A DNA stretch of 64,000 bases from Casuarina equisetifolia (GCA_028551475.1 CM052360.1:12388501-12452500), one strand, 5' to 3'. Positions 22,971 through 39,506 are shown, counted from the first letter of the stretch. Made by a program: numbers and translations. The notes: a model not told the origin generated them from the sequence alone.

Positions 22971-25579
22971 CTTGTTCCATTTCGTACAATTTTCTTAATC
23001 GGGTTGAGGTGAAGAAGAGATTTAGGAAATTTGGTTGTTTGTTTCCAAATATTACTTAGTTGTAAAGGCTCGAGCATTAAGAAACAATTTGACAAGAAGC
23101 TTAACCGGAAAGTAAGGTAACATTCAAAAATTACATCTCGGACGAGCAAAACAACAAAAGGGATTCTATTTTTGCGTTGGTAGTTGGTCGGACGGTTCCT
23201 AAAATACAAACCTTTCGCTGTCAATCAAGATTTAAATCTAGGTTCACCCAATTGACCAATGAGCCTGTCTGGAATCGTCCAATTCAAGATTTAGTTGCTC
23301 CCACTCCAGAATAAAATTCATGTTACGGCGTGCCAAATGAAGAGAATTGTGGGATTTGGAAAGTGACTAAAGAAAAACGCACAGAACCACTATGCTTGTA
23401 GCGGCCGAAAGTAGCCTATTATAAATTGACCTTTTCAACTTTCCAAAATGCACATGGACATGGTTGAGAGCAGTTCCTTATCTTTTTCTTTTTCCACTCA
23501 GTTTTGCAAGTCTTTTGCACCAGATACTCTTTGTAATATTCAAATAAGAACAGGGAAGAATATCAAGTTGGACTTTTAGGTCTAGAATTTCAACTCGGTT
23601 TATGAATATACTCCACAAGACACATGCAAAAGACAGGTTTCCGTGTAGTGGAAGGGCCACGAAAGGGTCATCAGTGACGGCCCCAGCTTCTACCCAGTAG
23701 AACTTTGACATGGAGAAAACACCACCAACCCCTTCAATCAGAACTGAAAAGAAAACTTTCTCACTTCCACATCCTGTCAATCCTTTAAATTTTCCAATTT
23801 TTATCAGCAGGACGTGGACATGGAAGCCTTCTGAAGAATCTGGACCAAATTGATGATGTTCTAGCGCACCTTTGTAATGCACAAAAAGGATTAACAGTGA
23901 AAAAGCATTCGTTATACACTAAATACGATTATGATTATTAAGAACGACCATCCAAAAGCAGCGTTAGTGGACCCTTGTAGGCTTTCCATTTCTCCTTTCC
24001 AGCAAATACATCATGCTTCTTTCGACCAAGTTCCGTTCTTCAGTCACTCTGCAGGGTTTTCTCTAAGTGGTCTCACCTATCGCTCCCAACTTTTTCCCCG
24101 AATCTTCGTTCTTATTTCTCCTTCATTGTTGTGAAACTCTACTCTCCACCCTGACGAATTAAATTTCTATGTCGACATGAATTACAAGACAACTACTACT
24201 TCCCGATAAACCTTTTTGTTAATTGTTCTGCATAGTAAGCGTGGGTCCTTTAAGGAACGCCTTCCTGTTTCTTGTTACGTTGTCTTAACGCGTAAACTGT
24301 CTGTCTTAGATATCTTGTGTTTGAGTGCTGTCCTGACACTCTCTGCAGGTTGGGGAAGATACCTATTTCGTGTATGTGCATTATCTATGTTGGATTGTGA
24401 AGCGAATCAACTTGCATGGAGCGGAGCCAGCCAGCCATCCAAGGTCATAGCCTTGCTTGACGCAGTCAAAACCGGAGGACAGGGACTTGGCGGCCATTCT
24501 ACGTCGTCTAGCTTTTGCGTCTACTGACACGGCAACGAGCACAACAAGAGGATGATGCTCGATGGAAAAGCCAAAGAGCTTTCTTGAACAATCATGGGAA
24601 ATTACCTGGCATGAAATAAAGAAGTAGGTCAAATTTCTTACATGAAGAATGCGGCTTCATCCAGATGAAAATGACAATTATCATACTTGTTTATTTGTTT
24701 AACCTTCCTGATAATGGAAGAAAGAAGGATAGGAAACGTTAAGAAACTTCTTTAAGCCACTGATTAAGCCATTTCGAGCAATCAAGCGAAAATCACAGTA
24801 GAGAAACCCAAAAAGTACCACTTTTTTTTGCTTCGAATTCTCTTATTATTAACCAATCAACTGTTTTTTCCACATGCGTGATAATTATAAGTATCAAAAT
24901 GTCACTTTCAGATTATTAATTCGACGCCGCTGCATAATAAACAAGTGGAAGAGGAGAATATGAGCATATTAAATCCAACAAGAGCAATAAATTAAGTTAA
25001 AACATGAACAGAATCAATGTTGCCGAAGGGTATATGTGTATAGAAATCCACTTCCTACGCTATCCCTGTCTCTCAATCTACGTACTAAAGACCACTTCCT
25101 AAGTTAACCCAGTTTCGATTGTTTTTTAATGTTTCCGCCTTCGTCTCTTTCACATGTCCAGGAATTAAGAAATTTTGGGTTGGTGGAAAAGACCGAAAAT
25201 TTGAAACATGGAAATCCTTATATATTTCCGCCAAATCCTAAAGAAAACAAGAACAAAATACTAAACAGGAACAATTTGGTCGTTCCACTTGTCAACCAAG
25301 TTGCCTTGTCTGGTCTTAGTGATGACCCGTAGCTTTCATGCGCTCCAGCTCACATCTATTTCCAAAGGAAGCCCCCAATGCTTTTCTTTGTTTTTGGGGT
25401 TTGTGAATGGAACATGATTCAGTCAATGGAGAATGCAGAGTCGGCCTGAAACGATAGGCTTTACGTTGGCCCAGAAAACGCACGAATAAAAGGGAAGTGG
25501 GACCTCCTCCAAAACCGGGATATGGAGGCAGAGGAGTGAAGCGGCACGATATTCCAACCAAGAACGTGGCTGACAACAT

Positions 25580-27022
25580 CGCATTTTCCCACTACGCGAT
25601 TTCTTTCTTGTTTCAGTTAGTTTCCCACTTAACAAATTGTCTTCCTCTCTAGAATACTGCTCAGAGCGCTGCACCCTTTTCTTGAAATCTTACCATAAAA
25701 AACTTACGCCTGTGGAACAAAGTATTAGAGCTCATTGCTCTTTTCCATGAGCTAAGTTGGTTTCTGCTCTTCACCTTTTTCCTTCCTTTCTTTCCACTGT
25801 TTGACCTTTCAGTGTCTTCTTTCTTGGTTTCGGAGATACCAAGCTCGATATTCAAGGACTAAAAGAGCGTTGTCGTATTGGGAATCAGCTGCCTGCTTCA
25901 GCTTGCCAGTGCGTCTGTGTCTATTTGACTGGCATGGTATTGGTTCTTCTTGGATCCAATTCTTGTGGTAAGAAAAAAGTTGATCTTTTTTTGTTAATTA
26001 TTCTTTTCTTAGCCTGTCACTTTTTGGGGGTTTTTGTTTATCGTTTATTATTATTCTTCGGGTAGTAAGCTTTGTGCCTTTATCGAAATTTCGACTGATT
26101 TTCTTTGCCCGTTTCTAAAATATATATAAAAAAAAAAAAATTAATTTCTTCAATGGGTTTCACATCAGACTGGCAGGATTTTGATGTATTAAATCCGCTT
26201 CCTTTCTTCTCTTTTCTCCGTTCTTGGAAAGATATGTACAGTGAGGGAGGTACTCCTGAGCGGAGGTGAGCTGCGCTGCTACCAACCAACTTCGACAGTT
26301 CTGTTAATTTTAACTTGAGTGATCCCGTCATTTAATTTACTTAATATGCATGAATTTCATGCTGTTCTTCTCTCTGTGCTTCTGTCTCTGTCTCTTTGGC
26401 TCTCTCTCGCTTTCTGTTATAAATTGCTGTTTTTTTGGTCATTCATTTCTGCGCAATATGTGGATTTTAAAGTCTCTATGTGTGTTTATGTTTCCACCAA
26501 TGGGTATTTCGTCTTCTCGTGTTTGCTCCTCCCTTTCATGTAGTTTCTTATTTGCTATTAGAAATCTTGATAAACTCAATCCTGAGAAGTCTAGTCCTTA
26601 TTTAAGCTTGTGTTTAGATCTTCCTAATGCTATGAATAACACGGAAAAATCATTGACCTGGAAAGAGAAAGTCGGAAGGAGCTTTTTATTGCGTATGAAT
26701 TTCTTATCTTGGTAAATAAATTGTAATTTCTTTTGTTTTTGTTTTTAGTTACTTTTGGGGCTCATCCCGTCCACTGAATGCTTCTTTTTTGATTTGGATA
26801 ATGAACTTCTTGTCTCGATTTCCTTTTTACAATTTTCCCTTTTTTTCGTGTCTTTATACTAACAGTTTCTTTTACTATCAGATTCCTTACGAGTTACAAC
26901 TTGGAGAGGGAGAGGTTAATCGAATGTGGTCTCCCATCAAATTCATAACATCTAATTGTTTCCAGAAGATGCAGTATAAAGTTGTTTGCCATTGATGTAT
27001 GCTAGTTCACTGGAGCTAGAAA
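25580..27022 (+). other. Promoter-proximal region and 5' UTR with one leader intron of the DUF3527 gene
   Basis: A pyrimidine-rich leader ends at a strong donor GTGGTAAG with GT at 25968. An acceptor CTATCAG ends at 26881, followed by 141 bases of leader before the ATG at 27023. The intron (25968-26881) is T-rich. The transcription start is not evident. Based on splice consensus and distance only. Confidence 0.5.
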
Positions 27023-29448
27023 ATGGAAAATACATATTTCAATGACCGGAAAGATGGCCACGGAAAAGACGAGTCATTATATAGGTTGAGTAGCAAGGAC
27101 AGAGAATTCTCCAGAAAAGATAGTCTGGATTTTTCTGCGTCAAAATCAAAAACATTGATCAGAAGGTTATCTTCACCTCGAGCTATTATTTTAAATTTTA
27201 AGCAAGCTCAATTTCACAAGAGTTACAATGAGAATTCATCGCATCAAAGTACTTGTGGCTTGGACAGTAGAATTCCGAAGCATATGGTGAGTGTAGATGA
27301 GAAATATCTTCGCCGTTGCCTGGAAATGATTCATATCAATGCAGCAAAAGCGGCACGATGCGCTGTGCCAATGAATTTGAGCTCACTGAGGATGGGCATT
27401 TCGTCTAACAGCCTAAGTCCGGCCAAAATTCGAAGCAGAGATAGTTATGATTCAGCCAGTTTCATTTTTGAGTGTCCAGTGGAATCTGGAACAGGAGGTG
27501 TAGTTGTGAGTCCTGCCGGGCGATGGATTGTAGGTACTATAATGGGGAGCAAGAGTATGATGAACATATTAAAGAGCCCTCTTTTTCACCAATCAGGTGC
27601 CTTAGATGGCAATGCGAAGCCCAGAAGATCAAATTTGAATGATAACAAAGGCTCAATATGCTACGATATTACAAGCTCTCCCAGCGGGTTGAGTCTTTCT
27701 TCACCAGAGAAGCCAAATATGGTACCTCTGTTTATGGCAGGCCACAAAGATGGATCTGATACTGTAGACAAAAGGCATGCTTCTATGTCTAGCCCAAACT
27801 CTACATGTTCTGATCAGTCTTCTTCTTCTGTTTGTGCTACTTTTTCTCGGGGGATGCTCCAATGTACATGGAAGGGTGGTCTTCCTCATTTTGTATACTC
27901 CGCAGATGATCAGAGGGAGGTCTATATAGCTAACTTGTGGAAGGCTGAGCTGACAGATGGTAAGGCTGTGGACTATATGTACTCATTCCATTCAAGAAAG
28001 AGTGGCCAGAAGGACCATGTAACTTGGGGTAGTGAGTCACACCTTGTTGGTAAGATGAAGGTATCATCTTCTTTCACCTTCTGTGTGGACAATTCCAGAA
28101 TATTGGAGACTGAGTTTGTTTTATACGGTCGTGATGAGAATTGTGACTTTGAGACATGCTCTTCAAGCCTTAATCTGAAGAAGAATAAAGGATTGACGAG
28201 GAAGGTAGCTGAAGTGTTCAGAACGAGTCCCTTGTCTAAACAGAAAACTTTCTCAAAGTTTGGTTCTTGCAGTGCTGTACAGGAAAATCGTTTTTTGGAA
28301 TCATCTGTAGATAAAGATGACAACCTTGATGCATTAGGTGGGGCCCATAAGTTACAAAAACATCTTTTGCCAAATTTTGAACTGGCTGCAATTGTTGTGA
28401 AAGACCATCTCCATGACAATCAGCCAAAGGAAACTGGAGGTTGGGGCTTGAAATTTCTCAAGAAATCTGGGTCTAGGCAAAATATTGATCCTCCAGAAAC
28501 TTTGGTACATTGTAAAAGCGGCACTCGACATAATGGTGATTGCTCTACGAGTATGAATATTCTGATTCCTGCAGGTCTTCATGGTGGGCCAAGAACGAAA
28601 AATTGTGGCCCTTCCAGTCTCACTGAAAGATGGAGATCTGGTGGACACTGTGACTGTGGTGGTTGGGATATTGGGTGTCCTCTGACAATACTTAATACTA
28701 GATCAAACAGAGATGATATATTGCCACAAGTGGAGACACTGGAGTGCAAGTCATTTGATCTGTTTCAACAGGTGCGAACATCTACGATTTTGAATGGCAT
28801 ATGGCATTGCTGTCACTAACTTTGAGGCATAGCAGCTGGAGATTTTGCTTTTGCTGCACATCTTTACAGGAACTATATATTTTGTTCTACTCCAGACAAG
28901 AAGTTATTTTGGTTCTACTATTTTCCATGCTTATGGTTATAAGTTTTGAAAACATTCTAGTACTTTTGGCATAATCCTGATGTAATCTGGATGAGATTGT
29001 GACCAAAAAGAAAGATGGCACTGCTTTGCAACTAGATCTGATGTTTTCAAAACTTAGTACTGAATCCTTCTGCGATATATTAGTGACATGTAACTCTTTT
29101 GCTTCCAAAAAAGGAACTTGGTTGTTGGATATTGTTTTCTGAAAGTATTTTTTCATTACTACCGGTTCATATTGTAGGGAGTAAATTTTTGCAGCCATCT
29201 ATTACCTTATGCGCATGTCAACTATCTGTGAACTTTCAAGTGACCCTAACTTAGATATCCAAACTATGATTTTTCAGGGTTCAGGGCACGCTGCTCCCAC
29301 CTTGAGAATAATAAATGTTCGTGATGGTTTGTATTTTATCCATTCTCAACGACCTCTGTCAGCTCTACAGACTTTCTCAATTGCAGTGGCAATTATCCAT
29401 TCACAGAGTCCCAATCTGCGCCCAAAAAATGTACAAGAGTTGAAGTAA
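27023..29448 (+). CDS. DUF3527 domain protein
   Basis: Exons 27023-28771 and 29278-29448 join in phase 0 and give 639 residues. The N-terminal half is Ser-rich and basic (LIRRLSSPRAIILNF near residue 50), with the family block KYLRRCLEMIHINAAKAARC just after residue 90. The DUF3527 core spans roughly residues 260-639: GMLQCTWKGGLPHFVYSADD, then MYSFHSRK, then the Cys/Gly-rich GGHCDCGGWDIGCPLTIL, and in the second exon YFIHSQRPLSALQTFSIAVA. The function is unknown across plants and no catalytic motif or membrane segment is visible. The stop codon overlaps a good donor (AA|GTAAGA at 29445), so a spliced, longer C-terminus is possible. The start is the first ATG after the leader intron. Confidence 0.9.
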
Positions 29449-32400
29449 GAAGATCCAGGATTGGTGTGTGTGTAGTTGGTGTAGTTGGTGTGACCTTTTT
29501 TGTATTGCAGCAGTGAGTCAAAATTTTAGTGTTGACACATGATTTTCATGTTTTATGCTGGCTAGTTACCCTTGATTCAGTGTTTTCATACTTAGGTTAG
29601 TTAGTGCTGATTGGTTTATTTTATATTTTTGATTCTTGGACCAAAAACTTCTGTTATCTGCTTCTTTATGACAAATGTACAAGCTTTTGGTAGAGTGACT
29701 TTGATTTGATATCAACTCGGACCATTAGCATACAATGAGATTGGTGTAATCCATTGAATGGAGTTTAGGAAGCAATGTTTGCTGGAAATTTCTAGTCGGA
29801 TGTTCCAAATTTGGATACTTGAGGACTTGTGTCCTACTCTTGCATGAATTTTTAGCTTCGTCTCTCCAAGTAGTGCAGAGTTAGAGTGGTACATATATCT
29901 TTTGATGGGAAAACTATTCTCTATAGCCTTTACTGCTTTATTAGTTTACTGTATGTGGTTCTTATGCCATACAAGTAGACACTCAATGGAAAGTATGTTC
30001 TGTAATATACATACCAGTAAACACATATATTCATGTATCCTAGTTATTGGTATGCATCTAGCTTAGTGGTGAGCAGGTGTTACTTAGGATCTCTTAGTCC
30101 AAGTTTGACACTCTGAGGGTGTGTGAGTGTTTAAAATAAAATTAAAAAAAAAATCCCTCGTTCCCATTCTGTTACAAATGAGTTGCCATATTTTGCTGTG
30201 GTTCTTGTCCACAAGTCATTTCTACAATCCTAAGTTCATGATCTGCATTTTAAAACTATGAGAATTTAATGGAAGATGATTTTGTCCCACCTCCATACAC
30301 AAGTGAAAAGAATTAATGTGAATGTCCTTGGCAATTTTACAAAGCATTGTGTTTGAATTGCTTTATAGGGGAGAGACATGATTGAGTCATTGCTTAGAGA
30401 GATCAGTTTATATTTATTTTTTGCTAAATAATTTTCTATCAAAATTTTGAAGTTTTTGCTACCAGCAAAGCATGAAATCCGCAGTTAGTTTCCTGATTGT
30501 TCATTTGATTTCTGGCACGATCAATGATGGTGCTACATGCTATGGCACTTGCTGGTGATGCTTCATATAAACACGTGGCTCCAACCTCATTCAAACCTCT
30601 CTGTACATAGATGTTTTTTAAGATGTAGTAACCTACATTCTGTAATGCTGTATTCTTCCTTTTGGATCTGTTGTAAATTTTGATGCAGAATTTTTTCTGC
30701 CTTGTATCTTTGATGTTGCTTTTCCTTTCAACATAGTAGGTTGCTGTTATCCACTGAAAGCCAAAACAGTTAAGAGACTAATTTACATCTAGTCCGATGG
30801 AATCAGGAATCTGGCTTCTCTCTATGTTCTCTCATCCAGGGCACCTCTTTCTCAAGCTAGGTAGTAGATTTGCAGTTATCACATGATTACTACAGTGACT
30901 ATATATGGTCGTTCATGTAGCATTCTTGTGCAGAAGACATTCTAGATTAACAGTGGTATATTTTTCCTTCAATGGAAATAAAACATTTTGGTTGGGAATT
31001 TGCAACGGTGTTATTTTTTTAGCAGTAGGGTTGCTTACAATGCATGTATATGGAAAAATCAGCAATATACTGGAGGACAAGTCAAAGTGACAATATGCAT
31101 GTTTCAAAATATAACTTTCCGGGAAATCTTCTCTTACTGATCCGGGTGAGTCACATCAGGAAAGTAGATGAAAGCATGGTATGTATCCTATAATCATATG
31201 CTTGCTTATATGCATGCCTTCTAGATTTTTCAAGTAAGAAATTTTCTAAACTTCTTCTTATTTTACTTGTGTAGATTTTATTGAACTTTTTGGCCTTGTT
31301 TTTCTTGTAAGTTTATAGTAATTATTTATCACTCTGTGTATCTTTAACCTTGCTTTGCCTTTCACATGCTGTGCTTGTTCCAGTTGACCAGCTAAGGTCT
31401 CAAACATGAATAGTCATCATGGTGAGCTAAAATCCTTCTTTCTTAGTCAGCTATGTGATTCAGGTCGTAGGAGAAAAAACATGAAAGAGCAAGAAAAAAT
31501 TTCCGTGTTATACAACCTCTAAGAAGCAAACTTTGACATGAATTGCTTGCAATTTATTTTACTTTCACACTTTTTGATGCTATTGACCTCAACATCTGAT
31601 TACAGCGCCTGTGGAGTAGTTGAATGACTCACCAAGTATAAATACAAAAATAAAGGTGCAAGGGGACTATGATGAGGAGAAGGCTGTTGTGATACTTTAT
31701 TTTCTTGAATCTGAGAAAATAAAGGTGTAAACTATTGCGAGAAAGATTTGGAGGGACACTAAAAAGTTCTAAGGATATCAAAAAGAAAACAGATATACGA
31801 GTTTAAGGTCTTCTGGTTTTAATGATGTTCGAGGTCCTATATCAATATCACATCGAAAATATGTGTCTGCACTAACATTCTTGTGAATATGTTTGTGAAT
31901 GATTCACTTTTGCTCATAACAGTTTATAAACCTAACGTTAGGGGTATAGATTCCTATTTCATGGCTATTCCTTGAGGAAATATTGTCTGCGTTGTAAGGT
32001 TATTGCTAATGAACTGACTTTATGCAGTGCTGGTTGTGGAGATTTTTTGGATCTATTTAGCTTTGGTTCTTTTTATATTTGAACTGTAACTGATGTATTG
32101 AATTTTATGTCAATTATATTAACTTTGACACTACTCCCAAGCAACAATCCAAAAAGTTTTCAGCCCTTATTTGCTGCTTCATTTTCATAGTTTCTACATT
32201 TTTCTCCAAGTACACTTCCATATTTCTACGTGGAAAATCTTTTTCCCCACTCACGTCTTTTAGTATTCTTCCTACCTTCTTTTACTTTTCTTTGCCCTCA
32301 CAGCTTTCTATGCAAACGTATTGATAGAGAACCAAGAAACCAGAATAGAGGAAGGCCCCTTAATTTTCAGAGTGGACGAGAGAATTTCAAAGTTGCACGA

Positions 32401-32680
32401 GGTAGCTTATCACTGGTTATTGATGTTTCAATGCGTAAGTTCTCTACATCATAGATCATTCAGGATTCATTTTGGTTGCATAAAAAACAGAAATTGGAAT
32501 TCTAATTTTGGAAGTGTTGAACTCTTGTAAAGTTGTATATTGTTAAAATATGCACCCTCTGCCATATCAGTGACTAAAGATGTTTCCATGAAATGAAGCT
32601 TCTATAATTAGGCAAGCTCTTATTGTGCAACTCAGACACGTAACAAAAGGTTGTAGACGTCCTAGTTTTGCCTAAACCTA
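29449..32680. other. Intergenic DNA after the DUF3527 gene, no gene recognised
   Basis: The first few hundred bases are presumably 3' UTR. All frames are short and resemble no family. Several T-rich stretches and a GTGTGAG run are present, but no transposon ends were recognised. Confidence 0.4.
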
Positions 32681-32687
32681 TGATTGC

Positions 32688-33100
32688 AGCTCGTTCTATT
32701 TGTAGCAATTTGCTCATGGACAATAACTTGAAACGCGAGTGAGTTGATCCAAGTGAAGGAGCAAGAGATGCTATAGGATTTTGGCAAGTAAAGACAACAC
32801 TTTTGGGGAGGATATTGATATTCTCTTTCGAAGGAGTTTAATTGCAGCTTGTTGTATTTGCAACAACATGCTCATGGGCAATAACTTAATGGACCTTAAA
32901 ATATATTCAATGACTTGATAGGCAAGTGCGTTGCCCTCCATTTGTGGTTTGTGATATAGAAAACGTATAAAGTGTGAACTGGTGTATCTTTACTCTAATG
33001 TAGAATGAAATCATTTGCTGCAGTGTTGATCCAATTGGATGGAGCAAGACATGCTATAGGATTTTGGTAGCTAAGGAGACATTGATATTCTTCTCTGCTT
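32688..33100. repeat. Imperfect duplication of two short modules
   Basis: Module one (GCAGCTCGTTCTATTTGTAGC then TGCTCATGGACAATAACTT, from 32688) recurs from 32847. Module two (GTTGATCCAA then GAGCAAGAGATGCTATAGGATTTTGG, from 32745) recurs from 33026. The spacing differs (about 159 and 281 bases), so extra DNA separates the second pair. It appears non-coding. Confidence 0.7.
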
Positions 33101-35880
33101 AGCTTCTATCCTGGAGTAGGTAATACCTAGAACCAAAATCAAAGGAACGGGTATCACCTAATTTCATGTGATCAGAACCAACTCTTGCCTGAGATCAAAC
33201 GTCATAACCTAGCACGGTGAAAGTCCAGGGACACTTCAGATCACTGTCTAAATCACTCTTCTTGAACATGTCCAGAAAGTCAAATGATTAGTTCGTTGTA
33301 TGGATACTTTATTTCTTGAAGGGATCCAATGCATCGTGCCTCCAACCTATACAATATAAGATGTTGAGCATCATCAATCAGTCAACGAAGGGTAGGTGCT
33401 AATTTTCTTCTCTGTAGTTATTTAAAAAAACACATCTTTTTATGCAGATAAATTCCTGCACTTACGCCAAGAAACTGGAGAAAACATTGCATTGCATGGC
33501 CAATCCCTCAGAACTGGCACATCATTTTGCGATTCAGAATTGCATTACCTTGCCAAGTAAGCTGGCTTCAGGAGAAAGAAAATTGAAGTGTTAGGAACAG
33601 AAGAGATGTAGTGAGAAGGTGAGATATACATTATCTTACAGAAAAGGAAATCTAATCCTTTATTAATGGACCTGATGAAAAAGCTTGGTCATCCCCACCA
33701 TTTCCTCCCATCTATCTAAATAAACTGGTCATTTGATGCTTATGACCAACATGTGATTGCAACTTGTTTTTTCTCTGCTTGGTTTTCTTTCATAACCAGT
33801 GGTAAAATATCTGTGGTTTGTTCATTTAAACTGCGACTTGGGTAATAAATTGACTGAATAAAGCACTTGTGTGGAGGGCATACCAGGAAGAAACCATGTC
33901 ATTTTCGTTCTCAAACTAGTTCAGAATCTGAAGACTCATCTCTAGCGAAGAGATTGTTCTCAAGACCCCAGGAAGGAGCGGCTTTGGCCCCATTGGACAT
34001 TTCTGTTCCGTGGATATTGTATAGAAAGCGCAAATCGGAAGCCAAAAAGCAAAAACAAAGAAGGAACAAGAGATTTTGGGGATTCGTATTAAGCCGCACT
34101 GTGTCCACCTCCAGCGATAACTTCGGCTTCTTTGTATTGCCATTTTTTCCTTCCAGAAATCGTGTACTATCACTTTACTAAACAGAACATCGGTGTCATG
34201 CATCAAGTGTTATCTCAAAAGAGGAAAATGCAAACCAAACAATGTTCAAAACAATTATGTCATTTTACGAGAAAATTACAAGAATGCCTTTTGCACGTAT
34301 AAAACAATTTCAAGCGTATCTGGTGAAGCAAAATGACACTCTTTTGTGCCTCTGATTGATACACGAATTAGAATAGTATCGCCTAAAAAATGTTGAGTGC
34401 GTGAAAGTTCGAAGTTTTTATTGAGCTGCTTGTCTGTCTCAAGGAACGACATTGATAAGCACTTATTTTGACAACCCAAGATTGATAGAATTTTTTTCCT
34501 CCCAAAAATGGGACAAAGAGAATGACTTACTTTAGAGCCAATTAAGGTAAGAAAAGTTGGCAAGCGACTTGCTCAATTGAGAGCAAAGGCAATTTGGGAT
34601 TTTTTGGTACCAGGTTTGACACCAGAGAGACGAGATTTCCAACAACTAAATCAACAAAACCAACAAGAGCTAAACAAAATGGGATGCTATTTCAAAATTT
34701 CAATCAACTAGTTGGCTTTATAGGTGTTGAACATTAATCTTGACCATAAAATAGCACTCACATAATGACAATTTTACATGTTTGACTAAATCTTACATCA
34801 AAAAAATATACTAAACCATCAAATAAAGAGATGAGAATGAAACTGATAATCAAAAAAGCATTACCCCTTCGCTCCCTATTTTCTTCTTTTCCCATGCGTC
34901 AAGTTCAATCCTTAACTCTCCTTCAACAAAATTAGTGAAGCATCACTTGGTTGTAAAAGGGTTACTAACACGATTGTCATATAAGTCAACTACATTAGGT
35001 CCCAATGACTATAAGTACATGGGCTGATCCGTTGAAGGAGTCACGTGCATTTATAACTCCTCACACAGCAATCAGTAGCAGCTGAATCGTTCCAATACAA
35101 CAATCTGCAACGGGATGAGTCTAAACTCCATTAAAGTTGTAAGATTTCCGCATATTTAACTTTTGCATGCCACTAAAATATTACTTCAATAATTGCAAAT
35201 TTTTAATGTTGAATGACATTTCCATGACCTATTGACAAGAGGCTGTGTGAAGAATTAAATAAGAAGTTGCGTGAAGAAAGAATGAAGATGCATGAGATTA
35301 AAAAAAAAACAAAATCACATTTTAATACATGTATTGAAGCAAGGAAGCAAATTTGCATATGGAGCTATTGTGTTTAACTTTGCACACAAAATTCTCATTT
35401 GTTCTCAAATCTTTAAACACTTATTTCTAGCATGGTCCCAGTTCTTTCTCAAATCAAAATCACCAACTCCACCAACAATAACCAAATTGAAAATGGGTTT
35501 CTGTATTTATAGACATTTTCTTTTTCGTGATGGCTAAAATTAAGGAACAATGAGTTGCTCGAAAACATACTCAAATAATATAGCCAATAAAATTTGAACT
35601 CAAGATATTTATTTTTAAGATCTTTTTTACAAGTCCTTATTATGATTTTTAGTATTCACAAGGAGCCGTGGACAATATATTACTAAATTATTTTCATCTT
35701 TAGATAGCCAATTGGAAGCCTTTAATGGTTTCTGAGCCAAACCCTGACCCAGAGTCCCACGGTCATGGGTTGGGAGGTTAAAACTTCCGAGCCCAGTATT
35801 AGACGCAGGATGGACCGCCGCATAGTGCTAGTTTGGTAATTATAGAAACAATCCGGGGGCATATTGAACTTTGAGCACCA
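33101..35880. other. Intergenic DNA before the uL14 gene, no gene recognised
   Basis: The frames at 33867-34181 (+) and 34276-34563 (-) are about 100 codons each and match nothing I know. The remainder is AT-rich. Confidence 0.4.
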
Positions 35881-35892
35881 GTGACATGAGGA

Positions 35893-35918
35893 AAACCCTA
35901 GACGGCCACCTATATAAT
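35893..35918 (+). promoter_or_regulatory. uL14 promoter: telo-box and TATA box
   Basis: AAACCCTA lies at 35893-35900 and TATATAAT at 35911-35918. They are followed by a pyrimidine-rich start region (about 35940-35955) and the ATG at 35969. This arrangement is standard for plant ribosomal protein genes. Confidence 0.7.
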
Positions 35919-35968
35919 GTGCCCCATAAACCTCGCTCGTATTCTTAGTCTTCCTTCAGCAGGCGAAG

Positions 35969-38866
<2,898 letters not shown>

Positions 38867-39197
38867 GGGTTAAAAAGTCCCAATCTTTGATCCCCCTTTT
38901 TGAACCGATATCTTTATGTTTTGACAGTAGTATAGGTTGCGAAATATTTGCCGGATGTTGTTATTATTGGCTTTGGATATAAAACGCTTGGAGTTGGTAC
39001 TTTCTTGTTCTAAGTTCTTTTGTGAGCTTAATTTAGTAATCGTGGATTCTTAATGTCCTTGTTGCTGTACTTACCTGAAGATTTTTCAGTCATGGTGTTT
39101 TATAACCTATACACAAAGCGGATCTAGCTATGATTTCTACGCCGATCAGGAAATAGAAAGAGCGATAGGCATTTTTACCTTAGTTATTTGGTAGTGC

Positions 39198-39506
39198 ACT
39201 CGTAAACTACTTGAATAAAAAAGAAACTCTTCCTCTTGGTGATTGGGAGGCTTGGTGTTGATGTGACATGCGAACCTGAATGGACCGCAGTTGACTGGTT
39301 GGTAATGGGACGTTTGTTTCCTTATGTGTACCCTACTATCCATGTGTAAGGTGGATTCAAGTACTCGTAAATTACTTGAATTGGAAAGAAACTCTTCCTC
39401 TTGGTCTTTAGGAGTCTTGCGTGTTGATGTGATATGCGAACCTAAATGGACAGTGGTTGTGATAATAAGACGTTTGTTCCCTTATGAGTACTCTACCATC
39501 CATGCG
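39198..39506. repeat. Tandem duplication, period 165 bp, downstream of uL14
   Basis: ACTCGTAAACTACTTGAAT (39198) recurs as ACTCGTAAATTACTTGAAT (39363). The shared blocks GAAACTCTTCCTCTTGGT, GCGAACCT-AATGGAC and GACGTTTGTT recur in order. It is non-coding and may lie in the 3' region of the uL14 transcript. Confidence 0.8.

Larger units (their letters stand above)
21085..25215. repeat. Copy B of the diverged direct duplication (partner 11890-14640)
   Basis: It shares ordered blocks with copy A: TTGTGGTTAATGTGATAAATAAGG (21120), ACCATCGACGTTGTGCAC (22206), GAAAGGGAAAACTGA (22680), TTTAGGTCTAGAATTTCAACTC (23575), CATTCGTTATACACTAAATAC (23908), CTACTGACAC (24521) and ATAATGGAAGAA (24711). Copy B is longer because of extra DNA at about 21145-22185 and 22810-23480. 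The 134-codon minus-strand frame at 23478-23882 falls in a conserved block but is broken in copy A, so I do not call it a gene. Confidence 0.8.

Noticed and set aside
23478-23882. 134-codon minus-strand frame in copy B
   Set aside because: The matching stretch in copy A has stops and frameshifts, so the conservation is not of protein.
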